Part shown: piece after piece, positions 27,822-36,845 of the stretch
Layout of the letters: every line of letters starts with the position of its first letter
How positions within the stretch are numbered: the stretch's first letter is position 1
Assembly: GCA_963837155.1 (NCBI GenBank)
Contig: CAWIMB010000002.1
Location: 868,001-932,000 of the forward strand
Direction of reading: 5' to 3'
Origin: DASQHW01 sp963837155
GTDB taxonomy: Bacteria > Actinomycetota > Acidimicrobiia > IMCC26256 > PALSA-610
DNA length: 64,000 nt
Translations under genes and position numbers: made by a program
Notes under the pieces: generated by a model
What the model was told of the DNA's origin: nothing
The model's input: only the letters and a program-made list of their open reading frames with translations
Database searches by the model: none

Positions 27822-29991
27822 TCAGTGGCTGAAGTAAACGTGCGGGAGGATGCGTTCGAGCCATTTCGGCAGATACCAGTTGCGGTCGCCGATGAGCGCC
27901 ATCGTCGCGGGGACGAGCATCACTCGGACGACGGTCGCGTCGAGAAGTACTGCTATTGCGAGGGTGAGGCCGAGCTCCGTGGGTGGAATCGGTCCGGTGA
28001 TGCCGAACGCGATGAACACGATGATCATGATGAGCGCGGCGTTGGTGATCGGCCGGCCGGTGCGGGCGATGCCCTCACCGATCGCTCGCTTGGTGTCGCC
28101 GGTGGCTTCGTAACGTTCTCGGATCGCGGCGAGCAGGAAGAGTTGGTAGTCCATCGAGAGCCCGAACAGCAGTGCGAAGAAGAAGAGCGGTGCCCACGCG
28201 TCGACGAACGGCTGGTGCTGGATCCCGAGCAGACCGGTACCGAACCCGTGTTGGAACACGAGTGTCGCGAAACCGAACGCTGCGCCGACGGTGAGGAGGT
28301 TCATCAGGATCGACGTGAGCGCGATGACGAGGCTCCGGAACACGATGAGCAACAGCAGGAATGCGACGATGAGAATGAGGCCGATGGCGTAAGGGGCGCG
28401 TCCGACCAGCACCGCGGTGAGGTCGCGGTTCTGTGCGGCGGGGCCGCCAATTTGCGCAGTCGGCACCGCGCTCGAGATGCGGGAACGCAAGGTGTTCACG
28501 AGCGTCGCGGTGCGGGAGTCGTCGACGGCGGTCGAACCCGTGACGCGCACGACGACGCGATCTGTGGGTGCAGGCGAGGTGACGACGCGTGTGTCGACGA
28601 CACCGGGGACTGTGGTCGCGATCCGCGCAACGGTGGGGGCGTCCGCGGCGGGAGTTGTGATGAATGCGGGTGCGGCGGCGCCGGGGCCGAACGCGGACAC
28701 GAGCATGTCGTAGCCGTCGCGGCTGGTCTTGCCCTTGTCGACGACCTTCGCGCCGGGCATGCCGAGATGCATGCCTAGTGCGGGGACGATCGAGCGCGCC
28801 GATGACGACGAGACCGAGCGTCAGCACGGCGGCCGGTCGGCGGAGCGCCACGCCGGTCCATCGCCGCCAGCGCGACTCGGCGGTGATGTCGGGGTCTTCC
28901 GTGTTCTTGCGTACGAGGACGCGATCACCGAGCGCGACGAGCAGCGCCGGCAGGAGGGTGAGCGACGCGAGGGCGACGGCAACGACTGACAGGATCATGC
29001 CCAGGGCCATGGACCGGAACACCATGACCGGCACGAGGAACACGGCGGCCAGTGCCATCACGACGGTCAATGCGGAGAGGAACACGGCCTTGCCCGCGGT
29101 TGACATCGTGTTCTCGATCGCGGCGAGGGCGTCCTTCCCCTCCGCTCGTTCCTCTCGGTACCGGCTGACGATGAACAGGCTGTAGTCGATGCCGACCGCG
29201 AGCCCGATCATCATGGAGAAGTTCATGGACCACACCGACATCGGCATAACCCAACCGAGCACGTGCAAGAGCGCGAAACCGACGGCGATCCCGGCCAACG
29301 CCAGCACGAGGGGCAATCCGGCGGCGAGCAACATGCCGAACGCGACGAACAGCAGAATCATGGTGGGCAGGCCGCTCACCAGCTCGGCCTTGTGCAGCGC
29401 TTCGGCATTGATCTTGTTGAAGTCACTCCACACCGGCCACTCGCCGGTCACCGTGGCGCGCGCTCCCGACGCGAGGCTGAGCTTCGCGACGTAGGTGCCG
29501 AGTTCGCCGGCGGCCACTGGGCGGCCGGCGTCGTTCTTGACGACCTGGTCGACGGGAATCAGTGCAGTGTGGCCGTCACGTGAAATGAGGCCGGCGCTCG
29601 CGGGGAGCGCGAGCGGGTTCGGCACGGCACGCGCGTGCGGCGCGTGCTGCAGATGAGCGACGAGCCGGTTCAGTGGAGCCGGGTTCGCCGCGATCGGCGT
29701 CTGCTGGTGGTAGACGACGACCGGAGCTTCGGCGCCGAGCGTCGGGAAGTCACGGCGGATCTCGTCGCGGACACGTTGCGCGGTCGAGCCCTGGGCCTCC
29801 CACCCGGCACCCGACAACGCGCCGGTCAACGTCAGTGCGAGCGGCGCGGCCGCGAACGCAACCAGCATCCACACGGCGATGACACCGCGGCGATGCCGAG
29901 CTGAAAACGCCGCGAGGCGCGAGAACAGCGCCTTCGGGTCAGGCGGCTCCGACGGAACGTGCCCGGCGGCGATGTCGTGGGTGACGCTCAT
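27822..29991 (-). CDS. MMPL-family (RND-type) transporter, one frameshift
   Basis: ATG 29991 starts a cytosolic tail, then a first helix (VIAVWMLVAFAAAPLALTLT), a periplasmic loop, and the first helix bundle with GLAVGIDYSLFIVSRYREER (proton-relay Asp-Tyr). Near 28790 the frame changes (one GC pair missing in GCGCTCGATCG), then the second loop and bundle continue with LLFGLSMDYQLFLLAAIRER to TGA 27822. Both MMPL halves with the D-Y motif are present; about 722 residues repaired, typical length. Exports lipids or small molecules using the proton gradient. Its promoter region contains the two CsoR/CstR operators, so it is probably repressed by the adjacent regulator. Confidence 0.88.
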
Positions 29992-30062
29992 TGCGGACGC
30001 TCCTATGGGAAGCGGAGACGGGAGACGAGGAACGTGACGTGGCCTCGAACCTCTGTCAATCT

Positions 30063-30098
30063 ATACCCCCGGGGGTATCATGTCTACCCCGGGGGGTA
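30063..30098. promoter_or_regulatory. Two CsoR/CstR-type operators in the divergent promoter
   Basis: ATACCCCCGGGGGTAT (30063-30078) is a perfect palindrome and TACCCCGGGGGGTA (30085-30098) is a second, near-perfect one, with centres about 21 bp apart (two helical turns). The TACCCCnnGGGGTA form is the known recognition pattern of the CsoR superfamily. They lie between the MMPL start (29991) and the repressor start (30128), so one bound regulator could silence both directions. Confidence 0.88.
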
Positions 30099-30127
30099 TA
30101 GAGTTGAACTCTCCCGAGGAGGACGCG

Positions 30128-30400
30128 ATGGAGCTCCCGAGCGATGTCGTCGATGATGTCCGCAAGCGCCTGCGACGAGCGGCCGGTCAGGTGCAGGCCG
30201 TCGAGCGCATGCTTTCTGAAGGGCGGGAGTGCCGCGATGTCGTCACCCAGCTGTCTGCCGCCACCAAGGCGCTCGAACAAGCCGGTTTCAAGATCATCGC
30301 CGCGGGGCTGACGTACTGCATCGAGAACCCCGAGGAGGCCGAGGCCGATGGCTATCCGCTCGAGAGCGTCGAGCGCATGTTCATGAAGCTCGCCCGTTAG
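30128..30400 (+). CDS. cstR: CsoR-superfamily repressor, CstR-like (persulfide sensor)
   Basis: A 90-residue all-helical protein from ATG 30128 (GAGGAGGA upstream). The family core is clear: RLRRAAGQVQAVERMLSEGR, Cys35 in ECRDVVTQLSAATKAL, Cys64 in AAGLTYCIEN. Copper-sensing CsoR has a His four residues before the second Cys; here that position (60) is Gly, so the metal site is incomplete while both Cys remain. That is the CstR arrangement, in which the two thiols form persulfide or di/trisulfide links and release DNA. Nearby CoA-disulfide reductase-rhodanese and DUF2892 genes support this. The symbol is by analogy. Operators overlap its promoter. Confidence 0.82.
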   Translation: MELPSDVVDDVRKRLRRAAGQVQAVERMLSEGRECRDVVTQLSAATKALEQAGFKIIAAGLTYCIENPEEAEADGYPLESVERMFMKLAR

Positions 30401-30412
30401 GAAGGTGTGGTC

Positions 30413-31024
30413 GTGGACTCCAACGTTTGGGACGAGCGATACGCGGGTGATGACCTTGTGTGGTCGGCTGTGCCGAATCGATTCCTCGTCGCCGAAGTTG
30501 AGACGTTGCCTCCGGGGCGAGCGCTCGACCTCGCGTGCGGCGAAGGTCGCAACGCAGTCTGGCTCGCCGAGCGCGGCTGGGACGTGACCGGCGTCGACTT
30601 CTCGAAGGTTGGCCTCGACAAAGCGCGCCGTCTTGCCGACAGGCGCGGCGTGTCGGTGCACTGGGAGCTCGCCGACGTCACTGAGCACATGCCGGCACCA
30701 GAGAGCTTCGGCCTCGTGATCGTCATGTACTTGCATCTGCCCGAAGCGGCGCGGCGTGTCGCGCTCCGTCACGCCGCGGCGGCGGTCGCGGCCGGCGGAT
30801 CCCTTCTCGTCGTCGGTCACGACATCACGAACCCAAGCGAAGGTTGGGGCGGCCCACGCGATTCCGCTGTTCTGTACGGACCCGATGATGTCGTCGCGGA
30901 CCTGGTCGGCCTCGAGACTGTCAAAGCCGAACGGGTCCGACGTCCCGTGCCGACAGACGACGGAGAGAAGATCGCGATCGACGTTCTCGTGAGGGCCACG
31001 CGCACACCGCAGACGCGACCATGA
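30413..31024 (+). CDS. Class I SAM-dependent methyltransferase (TehB/thiol-methyltransferase-like)
   Basis: A 203-residue protein. WDERYAGDDLVWSAVPNRFL is followed by motif I ALDLACGEGRNAVWLAERGW, then VTGVDFSKVGLDKAR and a post-I acidic residue, and FGLVIVMYLHLPEAARR. The 'WdeRY....l.ws..PN.fl..e...L.pG.aLDla.GeGRnavwLA' start is shared with TehB and related thiol/tellurite methyltransferases. GTG 30413 is favoured because the AGGAAGG ribosome site is seven bases upstream; GTG 30407 is possible. It starts 12 bp after the CstR-like stop, so it is controlled by persulfide stress. It might methylate thiols or hydrosulfide; that is inference. Confidence 0.8.
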   Translation: MDSNVWDERYAGDDLVWSAVPNRFLVAEVETLPPGRALDLACGEGRNAVWLAERGWDVTGVDFSKVGLDKARRLADRRGVSVHWELADVTEHMPAPESFGLVIVMYLHLPEAARRVALRHAAAAVAAGGSLLVVGHDITNPSEGWGGPRDSAVLYGPDDVVADLVGLETVKAERVRRPVPTDDGEKIAIDVLVRATRTPQTRP

Positions 31025-31107
31025 CCGACGCCAGCCCTGGCATGGAGGCGGCCCGGACGCGCGGTTCGGCTCGTGGCTCGTGACGAATCGACAAGGAAGA
31101 CGCACGC

Positions 31108-32172
31108 ATGGATCAAGACAAGCTCCGGATGTTCTCGTATCTCGTGTTCACGAAGCTCGAAGGTGCCGTGACGTCGGGGATGATCCACCTCGGTGACAAG
31201 CTCGGGCTGTACCGCGCGATGAAGGACGCCGCGGTCCCGCTGCAATCGAGCGAGCTCGCGGAACGGACGGGGCTGCACGAGCGCTGGGTACGAGAGTGGG
31301 CCTACAACCAGGCGGCGGCGCGCATCATCGAATGCGACGACAACGAACGATTCAGCCTGTCCGAAGAGGCCGCCGCGGTGCTCGCCACGCCGGCCGATCC
31401 TGCGTACGGGATGGGCATGTTCCACCGGTTTCCCAACACGATGGACAGCTTGCGTGACATGCCAGAGAGCTTCCGCACCGGGCTCGGTCATGACTACGAC
31501 AGCCATGGGCCCGAGGCCGCCGTAGGCATCGAGCGCGCGTTCGAGCCGTGGAACCGCGCGAACTTGTTGCCGGTCGTGCTACCCGCGCTCGACGGCGTCA
31601 CCGAGCGCATGGCCGCCGGCACCACCGTCGCCGACGTGGGCTGCGGCGCGGGCGGCGCACTGTTACTGATGGCCGCGGCGTACCCGAACTGCGAGTTCCT
31701 CGGCTATGACATCAGTCAGTATGCGCTGCGCCGGGCCGCGGAGAAACGAGAAGAAGCCGGCGCGGCCAATGTCTCGTTCCACGATCCGCGCGACCAGCCG
31801 CTCCCCGAAGACGCGTCGGTCGGGCTCGTGACGACCTTCGACTGCATTCACGACATGACCCACCCGCTCGAGATGATGCAGGCGATTCGGCGCGCGATTG
31901 CGCCGGACGGCACCTGGCTGCTCGTTGACATCAAGGCGCACGACGCTTTCGCGGTGAACGCCGAGAAGAACCCGATGGCATCGCTCATGTACGGGATCAG
32001 TGTGTTGTCGTGCATGTCCTCGGCAATGTCGACCCCCGACGGTGCCGGGCTCGGCACCCTGGGTCTCTCCGCGGCCAAGGCCGAAGACATGGCGCGCGCC
32101 GCCGGGTTCAGCCGATTCCGCCGGCTCGACATCGACCATCCGATCAACGCGTTCTACGAGATCCGTCCGTGA
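31108..32172 (+). CDS. SAM-dependent methyltransferase with N-terminal winged helix (Rv2258c-like)
   Basis: A 354-residue intact protein with GGAAGA upstream of ATG 31108. The N-terminal 90 residues are a winged-helix dimerization domain (LSSELAERTGLHERWVREWA-like pattern: QSSELAERTGLHERWVREWA). The SAM domain begins with VADVGCGAGGALLLMAAAYP and GYDISQYALRRA, then TTFDCIHDMTHPLEMMQAIR. This layout matches Rv2258c-type actinobacterial methyltransferases. It follows the TehB-like gene in the same operon. Two methyltransferases in one CstR-like operon is uncommon in described cst operons. Confidence 0.82.
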   Translation: MDQDKLRMFSYLVFTKLEGAVTSGMIHLGDKLGLYRAMKDAAVPLQSSELAERTGLHERWVREWAYNQAAARIIECDDNERFSLSEEAAAVLATPADPAYGMGMFHRFPNTMDSLRDMPESFRTGLGHDYDSHGPEAAVGIERAFEPWNRANLLPVVLPALDGVTERMAAGTTVADVGCGAGGALLLMAAAYPNCEFLGYDISQYALRRAAEKREEAGAANVSFHDPRDQPLPEDASVGLVTTFDCIHDMTHPLEMMQAIRRAIAPDGTWLLVDIKAHDAFAVNAEKNPMASLMYGISVLSCMSSAMSTPDGAGLGTLGLSAAKAEDMARAAGFSRFRRLDIDHPINAFYEIRP

Positions 32173-32245
32173 ACGTCGCAACCAGCCCGCCGACGCGCCG
32201 GTGGTCGGTCGCCGCTGCAACCGCGGCATGGAAACGGAGAGTGCG

Positions 32246-33889
32246 ATGCGAGTTCTGATCGTCGGTGGTGTCGCCGGGGGGATGTCGACGGCGACGCGCC
32301 TGCGTCGCCTCGATGCCGATGCCAGCATCACGATTCTCGAACGATCCGGTCACGTGTCGTTCGCCAACTGTGGCCTGCCCTATTTCGTCGGTGGACTGAT
32401 CGAAGAGGAAGACGACCTGACCCTGCAGACGCCGGAGCAGCTCTTCGACCGCTTCCGCCTCGACGCCAGGGTCAATAACGACGTCACCGCGATCGATCGC
32501 GGAGCGCATACGGTCACCGCGCGTTCGACGATCACCGGTGAAGAGACCGTTCTCGGCTACGACAAGCTCGTGCTGAGCATGGGCGCAGCGCCGATGCGGC
32601 CTCCGATTCCCGGATATGACCGGGCTCGCACACTACGGACGGTCGAAGACGCGGCCCGCCTCCTTTCTGACGTCGATGTCGCACCGACAACGGCGGTCGT
32701 GATCGGCGCCGGATTCATCGGGCTCGAGATGGCCGAGAACCTCGTCGGGCAGGGCATTGACGTGACGATCGTCGAGGCGACTCCGCAGGTTCTGCCTCCA
32801 CTGGATCCGGAGCTCGCGATCCTCGTCGCCGACGAGCTCGCTACGCACGGCGTCCATATCGAGACCGGAGCGACGGTCGCATCGGTCGAGGAGTGCACGG
32901 TCACGCTCGCCGACGGGCGGGCCTTGGCGGCAGACCTCGTGATCGGCGCGATCGGGGTGCGCCCGGATGTACAGCTGGCGGAAGCGGCCGGTGTCGCGCT
33001 CGGACCGCGCGGGGGAATATGCGTCAGCGATACCAACCAGACGAACGATCCCGACATCTATGCGGTCGGCGATGCCGTTGAGAAGGACGACGCGATCTCA
33101 CATGCGACGTCACTCATCGCTCTCGCGAATGTTGCGAACCGCCAGGGTCGACGAGTGGCAGACCATATTGCCGGCCGACCCTCGCACCCGGTCGCGTCGC
33201 TGGGAACGGCGATCGTCAAGGTGTTCGATCTGGTCGCGGCCACCGTCGGATGGAACGAACGGCGCCTGCGAACCGCGGGCCGCCCGTTCCGAGCGATCCA
33301 TTCACACCCGTTCGACCACGCCACCTACTATCCCGGCGCGACGCGCATGTGCGCGAAGCTGATCTTCGACCCGAACGACGGCACGATCCTCGGCGCACAG
33401 ATCGCCGGCCGTAGTGGCGTCGATAAGCGCATCGACGTGCTCGCGACGGCGATGGCCGGCGGCATCACTGCCGACCGCCTCGCCGATCTCGAACTGGCGT
33501 ACGCCCCGCCTTTCTCGTCGGCCAAAGACCCCGTCAACATGCTCGGCTACATGGCGGAGAACGTGCTGAGTGGCGATTGCGACATCGTCGACCCGAACGA
33601 GCTGGCCGCGCTCGTCAGCCAGGGGTGGGTGCTCTTGGATGTGCGCACGGAAGAGGAGCACGCGGCCGGCGCGATCCCCGGATCGATCAACGTGCCAATC
33701 GACTCACTCCGCGACCACCTCGACACGCTGTCCACCGCCCCCGTCGTCGTCTACTGCGAGGTCGGTCAACGAGGACACACCGCCACAGCGCTCATGCACG
33801 AGCTCGGAGTCAAAGCCCGCAACCTCGACGGTGGCTACCAAACCTGGAAGGCGTCCATCCGGGCTCAGGCCAAGCAACCAGCGAGATAG
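32246..33889 (+). CDS. CoA-disulfide reductase with C-terminal rhodanese domain (CoADR-RHD)
   Basis: A 547-residue flavoprotein. The N-terminus MRVLIVGGVAGGMSTATRLR binds FAD; Cys42 in SFANCGLPYFVGG is the single redox Cys typical of CoA-disulfide/persulfide reductases. The NAD(P) site is VVIGAGFIGLEMAENLVGQG; the FAD C-terminal motif is DPDIYAVGDAVE. Residues 445-547 form a rhodanese domain: LLDVRTEEEHAAGAIPGSIN and active loop CEVGQR with Cys504. Known CoADR-RHD enzymes reduce CoA persulfide/polysulfide to H2S. The second ATG (32246) is chosen over 32228 because GGAGA precedes it and it fits the family N-terminus. Last gene of the CstR-like operon. Confidence 0.92.
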   Translation: MRVLIVGGVAGGMSTATRLRRLDADASITILERSGHVSFANCGLPYFVGGLIEEEDDLTLQTPEQLFDRFRLDARVNNDVTAIDRGAHTVTARSTITGEETVLGYDKLVLSMGAAPMRPPIPGYDRARTLRTVEDAARLLSDVDVAPTTAVVIGAGFIGLEMAENLVGQGIDVTIVEATPQVLPPLDPELAILVADELATHGVHIETGATVASVEECTVTLADGRALAADLVIGAIGVRPDVQLAEAAGVALGPRGGICVSDTNQTNDPDIYAVGDAVEKDDAISHATSLIALANVANRQGRRVADHIAGRPSHPVASLGTAIVKVFDLVAATVGWNERRLRTAGRPFRAIHSHPFDHATYYPGATRMCAKLIFDPNDGTILGAQIAGRSGVDKRIDVLATAMAGGITADRLADLELAYAPPFSSAKDPVNMLGYMAENVLSGDCDIVDPNELAALVSQGWVLLDVRTEEEHAAGAIPGSINVPIDSLRDHLDTLSTAPVVVYCEVGQRGHTATALMHELGVKARNLDGGYQTWKASIRAQAKQPAR

Positions 33890-34244
33890 TTGTGTCGCGA
33901 CGCGGCGACCTGGGGCAGTCCTTGCGCGTGATTTGGGGCGCGTGTGCTGGTCCCCGAGCAACGCCCCTCGGGTGTCCTGATCGCCGGGTCGCGGAGGGGT
34001 GAAACGGATTGGGACGCGGCTCGAGCCTCGCGGGTCGTGCAGATGAGTGTTCAGGAGCTCGCGTTCCTGAGGCGGAGTGACGACTCACGCGTCGGCACTC
34101 AACACCCGTCTAAGCGTTGCGTCTGCGTTGACGGCCATTCGCGGGCACGACGGCGGTGCATGGCGGACGTTCAGGGAGTATCGATGCGCAGGTCGCGGAC
34201 GCTCACGGACGTCTGCGTCTCTCGGCGGACGACCCTGATTCAAG
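33890..34244. other. Right end of island: non-coding with arm-type site
   Basis: No gene. TTGACGGCCATT at 34128-34139 belongs to the TGACRGCC family and ends about 104 bp before the last tRNA half copy, matching the spacing of the other copies. Confidence 0.5.
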
Positions 34245-34278
34245 TTAGGAAACCGATGCTCTATCCCCTGAGCTACGA
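34245..34278 (-). repeat. tRNA-Arg 5'-half copy 3 (outer right attachment site)
   Basis: Thirty-four bases identical to 19274-19307; the last four bases of the tRNA 5' end (GGGC) are replaced by TCTG. It is slightly eroded, as expected for the oldest outer copy, and marks the right edge of the island before the core PPK2 gene. Confidence 0.88.
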
Positions 34279-34307
34279 TCTGGCACCGCGGGCGTGCGGA
34301 TTCGCTG

Positions 34308-35186
34308 TCAGAACGGCGTGGGAATCTCTCGTGGTGGCGGCGTCCCGGGCTCGCGTGCGAGGTCGTGAATCTCGCGTTTCGGCAGCGTGATCTTCTTCCG
34401 GGCGAGTGGCTCGTACGGGATCACGTCGAGGAGGTGGGTGATGATGTTGAGGCGGGCGCGCTTCTTGTCGTCGGAGTGCGCGACGTACCACGGTCCCCAC
34501 GACGTGTCGCTTGCGGCGAACATCTCGTCGCGCGCGCGGGAGTACTCGTCCCAGCGGGTGTACGACTTGAGGTCCATCTCGGACAGCTTCCAGATCTTGC
34601 GGGGATCGTCGATCCGGCTTTCCAGCCGTCGCGTCTGCTCGTCGGGGCTGACTTCCAGCCAGTACTTCACGAGGTGAATGCCCGAGTCGACCATCGCTCG
34701 TTCGACGCCGGGAAGCATCGAAAGGAAGCGCCGCGATTCGTCTTCGGTGCAGAAGCCCATGACCGGCTCGACGCCGGCGCGGTTGTACCAGCTGCGGTCG
34801 AAGATGACGACCTCACCCGCCGCCGGGAAGTGGGAGAGGTATCGCTGCACGTACATCTGCGACTTCTCGCGCTCGGTCGGCGCCGGGAGAGCGGCGATCC
34901 GGAACACACGCGGGCTCACGCGCTCCGTGATGGTCTTGATCGTGCCGCCCTTCCCGGCGGTGTCGCGCCCCTCGAACACGATGCACACCTTCGCGCCGGA
35001 GCTCTTCACCCATTCCTGCATGGCCACGAGCTCGCCGTGCAGCCGGCGCAGCTCGAGCTCGTATTCCTTCCGTTTCATCTTCGGCCGCGGCTCGGTGGCG
35101 ACGGCGACCGTGATCTGCCCGTGTCCGTTGCTCGCGTGCTTCGACCCGTCCTTGTGCTTGGACTTGTCCTTGTGCTTCTTGGCCAT
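34308..35186 (-). CDS. ppk2: Polyphosphate kinase 2 (PPK2) family
   Basis: A 292-residue protein. After a Lys/His-rich N-terminus (MAKKHKDKSKHKDGSKHASN), the P-loop is FEGRDTAGKGGTIK (about residues 71-84) and the Walker B region VVIFDRSWYNRAGVEPVMGF (Asp130), both diagnostic of PPK2, which uses polyphosphate to phosphorylate nucleotides (GDP/ADP) or the reverse. Further family motifs: ERAMVDSGIHLVKYWLEVS, RRLESRIDDPRKIWKLSEMD and DTSWGPWYVAHSDDKKRARL. Single-domain (class I) length. It is the first core gene right of the island, 29 bp beyond the last tRNA fragment. Confidence 0.95.
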   Translation of the reverse strand: MAKKHKDKSKHKDGSKHASNGHGQITVAVATEPRPKMKRKEYELELRRLHGELVAMQEWVKSSGAKVCIVFEGRDTAGKGGTIKTITERVSPRVFRIAALPAPTEREKSQMYVQRYLSHFPAAGEVVIFDRSWYNRAGVEPVMGFCTEDESRRFLSMLPGVERAMVDSGIHLVKYWLEVSPDEQTRRLESRIDDPRKIWKLSEMDLKSYTRWDEYSRARDEMFAASDTSWGPWYVAHSDDKKRARLNIITHLLDVIPYEPLARKKITLPKREIHDLAREPGTPPPREIPTPF

Positions 35187-35370
35187 GACGTCTGCCTCCG
35201 GCGTCTCAACTATGGGTCGGCGCGAGACCACGCGCCGGGGTGACGGCGTGCTGCACGTCGATCGCGGCGTTGGAGGCTCCGAAGCATCGTCGCGAGCGCG
35301 ATCAGTGTCCCCGGCACGAGCGCCCGCTGCTACATGCTCGAGGTACATGCAATTCCGTTCATGCAGTCGG

Positions 35371-36429
35371 TCATGTGGATGTCTGCGTGCGCTGCTGCAC
35401 GAATCCGAGGACTGCTTGCAGGGCGGCCCGCCCGTCGGCAGATTCGACGCGGAACTGGTACTCGTGTCCGAGCGCAGGGATTTGGTCGGGCGCGTAGAAG
35501 CGCGCGGTGACGTCGACGCCGAGGTCAACGAGGCGCGCCGCGAACGGCCGGGAATGCGCGTCCGTCAACGGGTCGGCATTCCCTCCGCTGATGAACGTCG
35601 GCGGGAACTCGCCTGTCACGTGGTCGATCGTCGACATCTGCCGCAGCGTCGCGGAGTCGCGGTCGCGGCTCCCGGTGTACGCCCAGAGCACACTCCGGGT
35701 GAAGACTCGCAGCGCGGTGTTCGGGAGCACGCGAGGGTGGCGAGCCACACCCGCCACGTCGTACGCACCACAGAACAGGATCGCCCCGCGCAGCTGATCG
35801 GGCCGCAGCGACGGAACGATCCCGACCTCCGATGCGTACGCGGGACTCGTGACGAGCGCCGCGATCTGGCTTGCCATCTGTGCCCCGGCCGAGTCGCCGG
35901 CGACGACGATCTGTTCGTCATCGACGTGGAACCGATCCGCGTGACGCAGTGTGTATGCGATTGCGTCGTTGATCTGCAGGATTGGCGTCGGGTACTGCGT
36001 GCCCGGAGCTCGCGAATATTCGACCGCGATCACCGTGAAACCGCTGCCGGCGAGCATCGCGAAGTAGTGCGCCGCCACTTCCTTCGCGCCCGAGATCCAC
36101 GCGCCCCCGTGGATCCAGACGATCGTGGGCCGTCGCTCGCCGGCCGCGATGCGCGACGGGAAGTACACGTCGAGAAGCGCGTCGGCCTCGCCGGGTTCGT
36201 ATGGCACGTCGGTGATCGACGTGACTCCTGCGGTGGTCCGCGTGCCCGGTGGTCTCGTTGCCCGCGGCGTGCGCTCGAGCAGATACCGGAGAACGAGTGC
36301 GCCCGGTCGCACGCTCGTCATGAACAACACTGCGACTCCACCGGTCAAACCGGCCGCAATGCTCGACCACCACAGCCACCGAGGCGTTCCGAAGCTCGAC
36401 GAAATGCCGTCGTCTGCAATCACGTTCAC
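35371..36429 (-). CDS. Alpha/beta-hydrolase (carboxylesterase-like) with N-terminal membrane segment
   Basis: A 352-residue protein. SSIAAGLTGGVAVLFMTSVR near the N-terminus is a membrane or signal-anchor helix. The hydrolase domain shows TIVWIHGGAWISGAKEVAAH (oxyanion HGG), VVAGDSAGAQMASQIAALVT (nucleophile in GDSAG), SGGNADPLTDAHSRPF (Asp) and IPALGHEYQF (His). This is the HSL/esterase-lipase type with all catalytic residues. GTG 36429 is chosen because it lies seven bases after the stop of the small membrane gene upstream, implying an operon. Confidence 0.82.
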   Translation of the reverse strand: MNVIADDGISSSFGTPRWLWWSSIAAGLTGGVAVLFMTSVRPGALVLRYLLERTPRATRPPGTRTTAGVTSITDVPYEPGEADALLDVYFPSRIAAGERRPTIVWIHGGAWISGAKEVAAHYFAMLAGSGFTVIAVEYSRAPGTQYPTPILQINDAIAYTLRHADRFHVDDEQIVVAGDSAGAQMASQIAALVTSPAYASEVGIVPSLRPDQLRGAILFCGAYDVAGVARHPRVLPNTALRVFTRSVLWAYTGSRDRDSATLRQMSTIDHVTGEFPPTFISGGNADPLTDAHSRPFAARLVDLGVDVTARFYAPDQIPALGHEYQFRVESADGRAALQAVLGFVQQRTQTST

Positions 36430-36436
36430 TGCCGGA

Positions 36437-36673
36437 TCAGCGGAAGACGGTGAGGAGCAACAGACCGTAGATCGCGCCACCGACGAGGAGCGCGAGAACG
36501 ACATAGATGACGACGCGCAGCCCGCCCGACGCTCTGCCCATACCCATGTTCTCCAGCACCGCTTCGCGTTCGGCGTGCTGTAGCCGCTCGTTCTCGGCCG
36601 GAGTGCCGACCTTGGCGAGGTGCTGCGGATGCTTCTTCTTCCCCTTGCGAGGCTTCTGGCCCGACCTGCCCAT
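36437..36673 (-). CDS. Small tail-anchored membrane protein
   Basis: A 78-residue protein: basic Lys-rich N-terminus (MGRSGQKPRKGKKKHPQHLA), a short charged segment and a C-terminal helix LRVVIYVVLALLVGGAIYGL that should anchor it with the N-terminus in the cytoplasm. No family recognised; similar small proteins are common in actinobacteria. Directly upstream of the esterase on the same strand. Confidence 0.65.
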   Translation of the reverse strand: MGRSGQKPRKGKKKHPQHLAKVGTPAENERLQHAEREAVLENMGMGRASGGLRVVIYVVLALLVGGAIYGLLLLTVFR

Positions 36674-36845
36674 GACCGTGATGCTAACTGGCTCTTCTCG
36701 AAGAGGCGTGTGGCAACGAACCCAACAGGCGCGCTTCACCCGTGTCGGGTGACGCTCTCCGGTCGACATTCCGTTCAGATTGCACCGAGTCGAGTCGCGG
36801 ACGGCGCGGGCTCGATCTCGCGGCCGTCAGAACTGGGAGGCGCAA

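Noticed and set aside
30128..30400. Copper-sensing CsoR
   Set aside because: The His ligand position is Gly and no copper ATPase or chaperone is nearby; neighbours are sulfur enzymes.
22682..34278. Additional tRNA-Arg genes at 22682, 27288 and 34245
   Set aside because: Only the 5' half is present; T-arm and acceptor 3' strand are missing, so no cloverleaf can form.
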